5,143 bases of DNA, from assembly GCA_937900485.1 (NCBI GenBank), contig CALCEL010000093.1, forward strand, positions 1-5,143. The letters are read 5' to 3'. The notes under the pieces are model-generated. The model worked only from the letters and a program-made list of their open reading frames with translations. It was not told the origin of the DNA and ran no database searches. This document shows positions 1 to 5,143 of this stretch, one piece after another. This DNA is from an uncultured Prevotellaceae bacterium (GTDB taxonomy: Bacteria; Bacteroidota; Bacteroidia; Bacteroidales; Bacteroidaceae). A program made the translations under genes and the position numbers. Every line of letters begins with the position of its first letter. Position 1 is the stretch's first letter.

Positions 1-726
1 AATTATTAAATATCAAAGAATTCAAAATAGTCGTAGTTGTAGTAGTAGTCGTAGTTGTCGTGTGTAAGACGAGGGCGCAGAGTGAGAAAAACGAGGATGT
101 AGAGTAAGTGAACTGTATGTGCAGGGCGAGAAAACCGATTGCGCTGAGTGTTTGCACCGAGTGTGTCTTGTTTGTGAACTGATGACGTTGGATGCGTAAA
201 ACGCTGAGAATTAATCTGGAAAGTTGTGAAGGATGGATAGGCGTGAAACGATGGGAACATCATGTCGCTGAGTTTTTGTGGAAATAATTCCGGATTGTCA
301 ACTCAAAATGTCGGAAGAGAAGAGGGACGGACGATGTTGTCTCCGGTGTTGAGTCCTTTCGTTCTTGTGCGAGCAAGATGGTCGTCTCTGTCATCATGTG
401 ATTGTGGCCGTTTTGTCTGATGTCCGAATGTCAGTGTTGACCGTCTCGTGGCGTGGCATGAAGTGATGCTACAGTCTGATGCTGTCCGTGGTGATGCGTA
501 CGCTCTCAGTGATCTGGTATAGTTTGCCTTTTTCGGGTGCCTCACTAGTCATCCATTCGTGGCTTTCATTGTCGTCGGGTTGTGTTTCTCATGAACGGCA
601 GTGGTCTGTGGCTGCATTTTAGTGTTGGAAAACCTTGCGGTTGTCCTGTGTCGGTTAAATGCGGAAAAACAGTCGTGTGTTTTCATGTGGGGAAGGGTGA
701 GGACAGTGCGTTGTTGCGGGCATAAC
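1..726. other. long gene-free segment, G-rich and C-poor on the plus strand
   Basis: I find no credible gene in this stretch. The open frames here are short, lack start signals and encode low-complexity sequences rich in Thr, Ser, Arg and His that resemble no family I know. Composition is strongly skewed: my hand count for positions 61-240 gives A 53, C 21, G 62, T 44. The skew weakens but persists to the right (positions 601-660: C 9, G 19). No tRNA, rRNA or TAnnTTTG promoter was seen on either strand. The first 30 bases are much more AT-rich and may be the upstream region of a gene beyond the left edge. An uncharacterised small RNA or a decayed gene cannot be excluded by eye. Confidence 0.6.
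30..62. repeat. GTN trinucleotide tract, 11 units
   Basis: Eleven consecutive GTN triplets run through this tract (GTC, GTA, GTT, GTA, GTA, GTA, GTC, GTA, GTT, GTC, GTG), so two of every three positions are fixed. On the minus strand it reads as NAC codons (His, Asp, Asn, Tyr), giving an Asp/Tyr/Asn-rich stretch in an otherwise unconvincing open frame. It is imperfect at the third base, so slippage is less likely than in a pure microsatellite. Confidence 0.6.
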
Positions 727-757
727 AAAAAAACGGGACCGCATTTGCGCCCCCGTT
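727..757 (-). terminator. intrinsic terminator after the DUF4270 lipoprotein gene
   Basis: On the minus strand, ten bases past the stop codon, AACGGG pairs with CCCGTT. This continues through a G-U pair and one G-G mismatch into CGC/GCG around a four-base AAAT loop, and a run of seven T follows at once. The size, position and U-tract fit a Rho-independent terminator closing the GT5-like / DUF4270 transcript. The inner mismatch slightly weakens the stem. Confidence 0.88.
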
Positions 758-767
758 CTCGTATCGT

Positions 768-2177
768 TTAGTGATTGTTGTTGAATCTGCTGTATATCAC
801 GTTCAGTTGGACCTTGTCGTCCTTTCCGCCCACCAGTCTTGCGCTGCTCATGCTGAAGTCGTGGTTCATCTTCACAACCGTGGTTGAGCTTGAACTGGAA
901 GTAGTGGTCTCGACAGGTATGAGAAGTATCTTGTTGTAATTCTCGGTTGCCGTTCCGTTCTTCCTCTCCTGTTGTATTGTGCTTATCAGCCTTGAGATAT
1001 TGTCGAACTCATAAGTGTTGGTGCTGCTTGAGAATGTGGTGATGTATGACGTGATATTGTCATTGACGTTGTAATTCTCAAAGAATCCGTTCAGGTACTC
1101 GTCAAGTCTCACGAGGAGCACGGTTTTCGGTATTCCGAGTCTGAAAGAACTCTCCGCAGACGCGTTGCTGTACTCGCTGTCGTTGTATCTCGTGAATGTT
1201 ATTGACGCTGAGTTGATGGTGTCGTTGACGTTGATGGAGTCGACAGGAAGCTCAGCCATTGTGAAGATGCCGGCAGGACATTTCAGGTATGTCGCCTCCG
1301 TGTCCGCCATGAGCTTGTCGATGTTTTTGTTCTCGAAGCGTGTGGCTTGCACGACCTCCTCTGTTCCTGGCAGTGAGAAGGATGCGGATTTGTACACGCT
1401 GTCCGTCTCCGCGTCGTAGTAGTCGAAAGCGATTGTTATGTTGCTGACCTTTACGTAGGCCATCAGTCCGTCACCTTTGCAGAGTTTGTAGTACAGTCCT
1501 TTGCTTGTAGGCAGTCCGCTGTGCAGCCATTTGTTGGCGCTTGACAATATTGTCGTGTCTTGTCTGTAAGCCTCCAGAATCTTTTGTCCTATGCTTCTGT
1601 CCAGTGATATGGTCACTTGTCTGAGGGAGTCAGAGCTTGTGCCCTTGATGGCGTATCTCAGCGAGTCCGTTATAGTTCTGTCGGATGCCGTGAACCATTT
1701 TTTTCCGATAGGCTTAGCGTCCTTGTTTATAAACTTAGTCGGGTCGATGTTCGTGTAGTAGTCCGCGTTGGCGTCAAGCAGTGAGTCCAGCTCATACACC
1801 TCAATCTCCATGTTAGTCAGAGAGTCTCCGATGAAAGTGGTGAAGTAGAGGTGAGCGTTGACCGACAATACGGAGTCTCCTATGATGGAGTCTGGAAACA
1901 TTTGTCCGTCCAGACAATAGTATTGAGACAAGAAATCGCTCTTTATTGATGTGCCTGTGACCGGGTCTGTGAATCGTCCTATGTATGACATGCTTGTTCT
2001 TGCGAGCACGGAGTCTCCGACCTCATAGGAGGACGAGTTGACGTCGTATGTCTTGTATGTTTTCGTCATCAAGTCGCTGGATGGCATCATGTCCATACCT
2101 AAGGTTGATGTGTTGTCGTCACATGCCGCGAAACACACACATGCGATCAAAAGGGGGATAAATGGTCTTAAAGACAT
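768..2177 (-). CDS. DUF4270 family lipoprotein
   Basis: This 469-residue exported lipoprotein resembles the Bacteroidota DUF4270 family, whose function is unknown to me. The start is an ATG followed by a lipoprotein signal: a short basic N-terminus, a hydrophobic core (residues 5-15) and the lipobox FAAC with the acylated Cys at residue 19. Phe at -3 is less usual than Leu. Two Asp follow the Cys directly; acidic residues there are part of surface-export signals in some Bacteroidota, so outer-membrane exposure is possible but inferred. The mature part reads as mostly beta-strand, with alternating hydrophobic and polar residues and repeated GDSV/GDSL-type turns. A Thr/Ser run lies at residues 424-433 and a C-terminal VIYSRF-type strand ends the protein. 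The gene sits 104 bases after the GT5-like gene with no promoter between them, so it is probably co-transcribed. The family call is from recognition of the sequence style, not a search. Confidence 0.85.
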   Translation of the reverse strand: MSLRPFIPLLIACVCFAACDDNTSTLGMDMMPSSDLMTKTYKTYDVNSSSYEVGDSVLARTSMSYIGRFTDPVTGTSIKSDFLSQYYCLDGQMFPDSIIGDSVLSVNAHLYFTTFIGDSLTNMEIEVYELDSLLDANADYYTNIDPTKFINKDAKPIGKKWFTASDRTITDSLRYAIKGTSSDSLRQVTISLDRSIGQKILEAYRQDTTILSSANKWLHSGLPTSKGLYYKLCKGDGLMAYVKVSNITIAFDYYDAETDSVYKSASFSLPGTEEVVQATRFENKNIDKLMADTEATYLKCPAGIFTMAELPVDSINVNDTINSASITFTRYNDSEYSNASAESSFRLGIPKTVLLVRLDEYLNGFFENYNVNDNITSYITTFSSSTNTYEFDNISRLISTIQQERKNGTATENYNKILLIPVETTTSSSSSTTVVKMNHDFSMSSARLVGGKDDKVQLNVIYSRFNNNH

Positions 2178-2239
2178 TATTGAAATGATTATGTTGATTT
2201 AGTCACATAACATGCGCTGTCGGATCATGTGGGAGCGGG

Positions 2240-2265
2240 GGCGTCAAGACAACGTGTGTCACGCC
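2240..2265. repeat. bulged inverted repeat between the GT5-like and DUF4270 genes
   Basis: GGCGT pairs with ACGCC and, inside it, GACA pairs with TGTC around a five-base loop, with a three-base bulge (CAA on the plus strand) on one side. On the minus-strand transcript it is not followed by a T run, so it is unlikely to be an intrinsic terminator for the upstream gene. It could tune expression or RNA processing between the two genes, or be chance. The rest of this 104-base gap shows no TAnnTTTG promoter. Confidence 0.35.
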
Positions 2266-2281
2266 TTTTCTCACAAAGTCG

Positions 2282-3106
2282 TTAATCCTCAGTATTGTCT
2301 GTGAAAGAGTCAAAGAATTTGTCGTATTCGTCGAATTTGTTGTCGCCGTCGTTGTATTTCAGAACTGGTTTTCCTTGAGACTTCGCGTATTCTATTATCT
2401 CCGGGTCGACTCCGTCGTCCTCGAGAATCAGTCCGTCGGAGTACTTGACAGCAATCTTCGCCAGTTCGGTGTATGTCAGTTTGTCTGTGCAGACGTCTTT
2501 TATCTCGTCCAATGTGACGTTTTTGAAAGGTATGCAGTCGATGTTGTGCTTTCCCATGTCCTCGCTGAAGTCTGCTGATGAGGCGGAGAACACTACCTTG
2601 CTGTCGCAGAATGACGGCTCGTCGGCGTAGGCCTTCTTGATGTACAGAGGTGCCAGTGCGGAGATCCATCCCTGACAATGTATGACGTTAGGGGCCCATC
2701 TGAGTTTCTTGACAGTCTCGAGAACGCCTCGCGCGTAGAACACGGCTCTCTCTCCATTGTCCTTGTACTCATTGCCGTCGCTGTCAGTGACCATGTCACG
2801 TTTCTGGAAATAATCATCATTGTCGATGAAGTATATCTGCATGTGTGCGGCCTGGAGTGACGCGACTTTTATGATTAACGGATGGTCTGTCTCGTCGATG
2901 ATGAGGTTCATGCCAGACAGACGTATCACTTCATGGAGTTGGTTCCTTCTTTCGTTTATTGCTCCCCATTTTGGAGTGAAAGTTCTTATCTCGTTGTTTC
3001 TCTCCTGTATTGCCTGTGGTAGCTGAAGTCCCATTTTTGCTTTTGGACTCTCAGGTACGAACGGAACCATTTCCTGTGTGATAAATAGAATCTTCTTTGC
3101 TTTCAT
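2282..3106 (-). CDS. glycogen/starch synthase-like protein (GT5 N-terminal domain only)
   Basis: This 274-residue cytoplasmic protein matches the N-terminal catalytic-domain half of glycogen/starch synthases (GT5). Supporting features are the opening strand KKILFITQEMVPF (residues 4-16), DNGERAVFYARGVLE (116-130), which corresponds to the DNxxRFxxFxxAxLE region of the synthases, and NVIHCQGWISALAP (140-153), which corresponds to their H-x-DW-TAL segment. Full GlgA is about 480 residues. This protein stops where the linker to the second GT-B domain would begin, at an acidic tail (9 Asp/Glu in residues 251-274). The KTGGL ADP-glucose-binding loop expected near residues 18-26 is replaced by ESPKAKMGL, so glucosyltransfer is doubtful. 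I recall similar short proteins in Bacteroidota beside panC and DUF4270 genes, so this is probably a normal family form rather than a truncated gene. The ATG at 3106 is preferred over an in-frame TTG two codons upstream. A promoter lies directly upstream. Confidence 0.85.
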   Translation of the reverse strand: MKAKKILFITQEMVPFVPESPKAKMGLQLPQAIQERNNEIRTFTPKWGAINERRNQLHEVIRLSGMNLIIDETDHPLIIKVASLQAAHMQIYFIDNDDYFQKRDMVTDSDGNEYKDNGERAVFYARGVLETVKKLRWAPNVIHCQGWISALAPLYIKKAYADEPSFCDSKVVFSASSADFSEDMGKHNIDCIPFKNVTLDEIKDVCTDKLTYTELAKIAVKYSDGLILEDDGVDPEIIEYAKSQGKPVLKYNDGDNKFDEYDKFFDSFTDNTED

Positions 3107-3114
3107 TGTCAATT

Positions 3115-3126
3115 GTTTTCGAAAAC
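3115..3126. promoter_or_regulatory. 12-base perfect palindrome at the likely transcription start
   Basis: GTTTTCGAAAAC is a perfect palindrome between the -7 element of the GT5-like promoter and the start codon, overlapping the expected transcription start and short leader. Its position would suit an operator. No regulator gene is present in the window, and an AT-rich palindrome of this size can arise by chance. Confidence 0.3.
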
Positions 3127-3131
3127 TTATG

Positions 3132-3165
3132 CAAAGATATATAATTTTTTTCGCAAAAAAGCAAA
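3132..3165 (-). promoter_or_regulatory. Bacteroidota-type promoter for the GT5-like / DUF4270 unit
   Basis: On the minus strand, TTTG (3162-3165) and TATCTTTG (3132-3139) match the Bacteroidota primary-sigma consensus TTTG / TAnnTTTG. The spacer is 22 bases, slightly above the usual 19-21, and very A/T-rich. The start codon at 3106 lies 26 bases past the -7 element, giving a short leader without a clear Shine-Dalgarno sequence, as is usual in this phylum. Confidence 0.72.
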
Positions 3166-3240
3166 CAATTCAGTTTAATTAAGAATTTAGAGCGGCTATT
3201 TTACCAATTTTAATATGTTTCCTTTTCCTTTCTGTATTAT

Positions 3241-3329
3241 GTTGTGAGTCAGGTCGGTTTGTGTGTTATCCTGTCGTTTCGCATGAGTGGGGGCTTTGTT
3301 TGTCTCGGTCTTGTCGGGCGTGTGAGTCC
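3241..3329 (-). other. C/A-rich, G-poor tail downstream of the MBL hydrolase gene
   Basis: No hairpin with a U-tract follows the MBL stop codon. Instead the minus-strand RNA here is rich in A and C and poor in G and U; a hand count over 3241-3330 gives A 36, C 33, G 15, U 6. Such unstructured, C-over-G RNA is the kind of sequence Rho binds, so termination may be Rho-dependent. This is inference from composition. The remaining part up to the next promoter (3166-3240) is AT-rich and holds nothing I recognise. Confidence 0.3.
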
Positions 3330-4136
3330 TCAGTCTTTAATGACGAAAGGTCCGGTAGGTATTTTCCGTCTCAGCACCTCCAGCTGGAAGTCTGTTCCGG
3401 CGATCAGTCCGAACGCTCTTAGATGTGTCTCAATTGTTTTTTTCGCCAGTTCCGGATGGTTGTTTTCCTCGCTGAGGTGGCAGAGCCATATTCTCTTTAG
3501 CTTCTCGTGGAAATTCTTGGCCAGGGCGTCGGCGGTTTGTATGTTGGCCAGGTGTCCTCGTCCGGACGTGATGCGCTGTTTCAGCATCTCGGGGTATCTT
3601 CCCTGTCTGAGCATCTCACGGTCGTAGTTCGCCTCGATGATGAGGTTGTTCGACTTCTGTATGTAGTTGGAGATGTCGTCGGTGATGTCGCCGACGTCGG
3701 TCATGACGGTGATGTTTGTCTCTGGTGTCTCGATGAAATAACCAACGTTCTCTGAAGCGTCGTGTGGGATGGGGAACGCCGTGACCTTCAGCTCTCCGAC
3801 TGTGAAGGTTTCGCCGGGTGTGACGATGTGTGTCCTGGTCACGTCAACCTTGTTTCTCAGTTGATAGTTGCGTCTCATTCCCTCGTGCACGAGTTGTGTG
3901 GCGTAAACAGGCAGGTTGTACTCGCCGCTGATGACTCCGCTGGCCTTGGTGTGGTCCGCATGGTCGTGTGTGGTGAGCATTGCCTTGATGGTATTAGTGC
4001 TTATGCCGTATTCTTTTAAGTTTTTCTTGAAACGCCTGATGCCGACGCCCGCATCAACCAACACGGCGTCTTTATCGGTTCCTATATAATAGCAGTTTCC
4101 GCAACTGCCACTTCCAAAACTGAAGAATGTTAGCAT
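3330..4136 (-). CDS. MBL-fold metallo-hydrolase, YycJ/WalJ type
   Basis: This 268-residue cytoplasmic hydrolase of the metallo-beta-lactamase fold is close to YycJ/WalJ (COG1235-like) in length and motifs. The N-terminus FFSFGSGSCGNCYYI matches the SGSxGNC opening of that family, followed by VLVDAG (25-30). The metal-binding motif TTHDHADH carries His57, His59, Asp61 and His62. Further conserved positions are His125 in PHDA, Asp147 in MTDVGD (the bridging Asp position), EAN at 168-170, GHLAN at 194-198 and His220 in CHLSEENN. All expected metal ligands therefore appear present. In Firmicutes the gene lies with the walRK two-component system and has been linked to cell-wall and DNA-repair phenotypes; here it has no such neighbours, and the substrate is unknown, with nuclease or phosphodiesterase activity plausible. 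It starts 32 bases after the tRNA-Lys terminator. No TAnnTTTG promoter is visible upstream, so a divergent promoter or read-through may drive it. Confidence 0.9.
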   Translation of the reverse strand: MLTFFSFGSGSCGNCYYIGTDKDAVLVDAGVGIRRFKKNLKEYGISTNTIKAMLTTHDHADHTKASGVISGEYNLPVYATQLVHEGMRRNYQLRNKVDVTRTHIVTPGETFTVGELKVTAFPIPHDASENVGYFIETPETNITVMTDVGDITDDISNYIQKSNNLIIEANYDREMLRQGRYPEMLKQRITSGRGHLANIQTADALAKNFHEKLKRIWLCHLSEENNHPELAKKTIETHLRAFGLIAGTDFQLEVLRRKIPTGPFVIKD

Positions 4137-4168
4137 TGTGTATTGTCGTTTGTCGGAGTAATGTTAGC

Positions 4169-4197
4169 AAAAAAAAAGAGGGCAACTTGTTGCCCTC
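4169..4197 (-). terminator. intrinsic terminator of tRNA-Lys
   Basis: On the minus strand, GAGGGCAAC pairs perfectly with GTTGCCCTC (realistically eight pairs closing a CAAG tetraloop) and is followed directly by nine T. It begins six bases past the tRNA 3' end, so it should end the tRNA transcript and separate it from the MBL gene. Confidence 0.92.
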
Positions 4198-4203
4198 GTC
4201 TTG

Positions 4204-4276
4204 TACGCCCTCAGGGGCTCGAACCCTGGACCCATTGATTAAGAGTCAATTGCTCTACCAGCTGAGCTAAGGACGC
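4204..4276 (-). tRNA. tRNA-Lys (anticodon CUU)
   Basis: This 73-base tRNA folds completely. The acceptor stem GCGTCCT/AGGGCGT has two G-U pairs, the D arm is GCTC/GAGC, and the anticodon stem ATTGA/TCAAT closes loop CTCTTAA with anticodon CTT. The variable loop has five bases, and the T arm CAGGG/CCCTG carries TTCGAGC. The anticodon reads AAG lysine codons. The 3' CCA is not encoded (CAA follows the discriminator A), so it must be added by the CCA-adding enzyme. It has its own promoter and terminator. Confidence 0.97.
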
Positions 4277-4317
4277 ATTTTAATTTGTTTTTGGTGTTCC
4301 GTTTCCCAATTGCGCTG

Positions 4318-4348
4318 CAAAGGTACGCTTTTTTCTTTTATTGGCAAA
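4318..4348 (-). promoter_or_regulatory. Bacteroidota-type promoter for tRNA-Lys
   Basis: On the minus strand, TTTG (4345-4348) and TACCTTTG (4318-4325) are separated by exactly 19 bases, a consensus match to TTTG / TAnnTTTG. The tRNA begins 41 bases past the -7 element, leaving a leader of roughly 35 bases to be removed by RNase P. Confidence 0.9.
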
Positions 4349-4386
4349 TCTTTTCTGAGTTTTTTTTCTCTCCGGACTTATAATTA

Positions 4387-4420
4387 TTGATAATGGGGGG
4401 AGAAATCCCCCCCATATCAA
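4387..4420 (-). terminator. strong hairpin after aspS, probable terminator or 3' end stabiliser
   Basis: On the minus strand, thirteen bases past the aspS stop, TTGAT plus ATGGGGGG pairs with CCCCCCAT plus ATCAA, with a single bulged A and a seven-base loop. The sequence after the stem is AT-rich but not a T run (AATTATAAG), so it is a poor classical intrinsic terminator. It may stop transcription inefficiently, act with another factor, or protect the mRNA 3' end. Confidence 0.55.
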
Positions 4421-4433
4421 GAGTGTTTTGCCT

Positions 4434-5143
4434 TTATTCCTTTGGTAAGTTGAGCGAGATGAAGTCCTCGTCAAGCTGTTTCTGGTCGACAAATGAAGGT
4501 GCGTCCAACATCACGTCACGTCCGCTGTTGTTTTTAGGGAACGCGATGCAGTCGCGTATTGAGTCGAGACCCGCGAAGATGCTGACCCAACGGTCGAGTC
4601 CGTATGCAAGTCCTCCGTGAGGTGGTGCTCCGTATTTGAACGCGTTCATCAGGAAGCCGAACTGTTCCTCTGCCTTCTCAGGTGTGAATCCGAGAATCTC
4701 GAACATCTTAGCTTGAAGTTTAGGGTCGTGTATACGTATTGATCCTCCGCCGACCTCGATACCGTTACATACCATGTCGTATGCGTCTGCGCGTACGGCT
4801 GCCGGGTTTGTGTCGAGCATAGGAATGTCTTCGTCCATAGGGTGGGTGAACGGGTGGTGCATGGCCATCAGACGACCTTCCTCGTCGCTCCACTCGAACA
4901 TAGGGAACTCAGTGACCCAGAGAAGGGCGAACTTGTTCTTGTCACGAAGGCCGAGACGCTCTCCCATCTCCAGTCTGAGCTCGCAGAGCTGTTTTCTTGT
5001 CTTCATGTCGTCATCTCCGCTAAGTATGAGGATGAGGTCTCCTGGTTGTGCCTGCATCTTCTCTTTAAGCGTCTGCAGGTCTTCCTGTGTGTAGAACTTG
5101 TCCACGGATGACTTGACGCTGCCGTCCTCCTGTACTCTCGCAT
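4434..5143 (-). CDS. aspS: aspartyl-tRNA synthetase, C-terminal part
   Basis: This is the last 235 residues of AspS, the class II synthetase that charges tRNA-Asp with aspartate; the 5' part lies beyond the right edge. Bacterial AspS is about 585 residues, so some 40% is here. The fragment opens in frame with SVKSSVDKFYT and covers the end of the bacterial GAD insertion (around ELRLEMGERLGL). It continues with the catalytic core: WVTEFPMFEW, HHPFT (fragment residues 95-99), NGIEVGGGSIRIHD (126-139) and the class II motif 3, GLDRWVSIFAG (181-191), whose Arg contacts ATP. It ends with IRDCIAFPKN and a typical short C-terminus. No frameshift or missing key residue is visible. The apparent GTG at 5105 is an internal Val codon, not a start, because family-like sequence continues upstream to the edge. 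Confidence 0.97.
   Translation of the reverse strand, partial: ARVQEDGSVKSSVDKFYTQEDLQTLKEKMQAQPGDLILILSGDDDMKTRKQLCELRLEMGERLGLRDKNKFALLWVTEFPMFEWSDEEGRLMAMHHPFTHPMDEDIPMLDTNPAAVRADAYDMVCNGIEVGGGSIRIHDPKLQAKMFEILGFTPEKAEEQFGFLMNAFKYGAPPHGGLAYGLDRWVSIFAGLDSIRDCIAFPKNNSGRDVMLDAPSFVDQKQLDEDFISLNLPKE

Noticed and set aside
1..30. AT-rich left edge as a promoter for a gene beyond the window
   Set aside because: TTTG-like pieces occur (e.g. around 14-26) but no TAnnTTTG element with correct spacing could be found on either strand.
6..263. 85-residue open frame on the minus strand ending in an Asp/Tyr/Asn-rich tail
   Set aside because: The composition is low-complexity and unlike a folded protein, the tail is just the NAC triplet tract, no promoter precedes it, and it resembles nothing I know.
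303..545. 80-residue open frame on the minus strand
   Set aside because: It is rich in Arg, Thr, Ser and His, with no domain, no start signal and no family resemblance; it is likely a product of the C/A-rich minus strand, which makes stops rare.
549..686. 45-residue open frame on the minus strand starting MKTHDCFSAF
   Set aside because: It is short, with no ribosome-binding or promoter signal and a Thr/His/Asn-rich composition; indistinguishable from chance.
3107..3112. In-frame TTG start two codons upstream of the GT5-like ATG
   Set aside because: The ATG at 3106 fits the family N-terminus (MKAKKILF) and is the stronger start codon; nothing favours the TTG.
3244..3627. 127-residue plus-strand open frame opposite the MBL gene
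   Set aside because: It lies mostly antisense to a well-supported metallo-hydrolase gene, with no promoter or recognisable domain.
4126..4169. Ten-base direct repeat AATGTTAGCA flanking the MBL start region (4126-4135 and 4160-4169)
   Set aside because: One copy overlaps the coding start and the other touches the terminator; there are only two short copies and no symmetry, so chance is the simplest explanation.
4204..4276. tRNA-Lys as an integration site for a mobile element
   Set aside because: No integrase, no repeated copy of the tRNA 3' end and no foreign-looking genes are present; the flanks are ordinary core genes.

Overview
This window looks like a piece of chromosome from a Bacteroidales bacterium, possibly Muribaculaceae or Prevotellaceae; the family assignment is an inference. 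Three things support this. Two upstream regions carry the Bacteroidota promoter pattern TTTG / TAnnTTTG. Genes start without clear Shine-Dalgarno sequences. The gene set includes a DUF4270 lipoprotein beside a short glycogen-synthase-like protein, a pairing I know only from Bacteroidota. Every gene I can support lies on the minus strand.

Read from the right edge in the direction of transcription, the layout is as follows. The 3' part of aspS (aspartyl-tRNA synthetase) enters from beyond the window and ends in a strong G/C hairpin. A tRNA-Lys(CUU) follows, with its own promoter and an intrinsic terminator. Next is a YycJ/WalJ-type metallo-beta-lactamase-fold hydrolase, which has no recognisable promoter or intrinsic terminator of its own. 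After about 220 bases, a well-formed promoter drives a 274-residue protein that resembles only the N-terminal half of glycogen/starch synthase (GT5). It is followed after 104 bases by a DUF4270 lipoprotein with no promoter visible in between, so the two probably form one transcript, closed by a convincing intrinsic terminator. The last ~730 bases (positions 1-726) hold no credible gene. They are strongly G-rich and C-poor on the plus strand and contain a short GTN triplet repeat.

The genes do not form one pathway. aspS and tRNA-Lys belong to translation. The MBL hydrolase is a conserved enzyme of uncertain substrate. The GT5-like protein and the DUF4270 lipoprotein are the most interesting pair: a cytoplasmic protein from a glycosyltransferase family that has lost its usual ADP-glucose-binding motif and C-terminal domain, apparently co-transcribed with an exported lipoprotein of unknown function. 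I see no mobile element, CRISPR array, defence system or other clearly new system. The window reads mostly as ordinary core genome.
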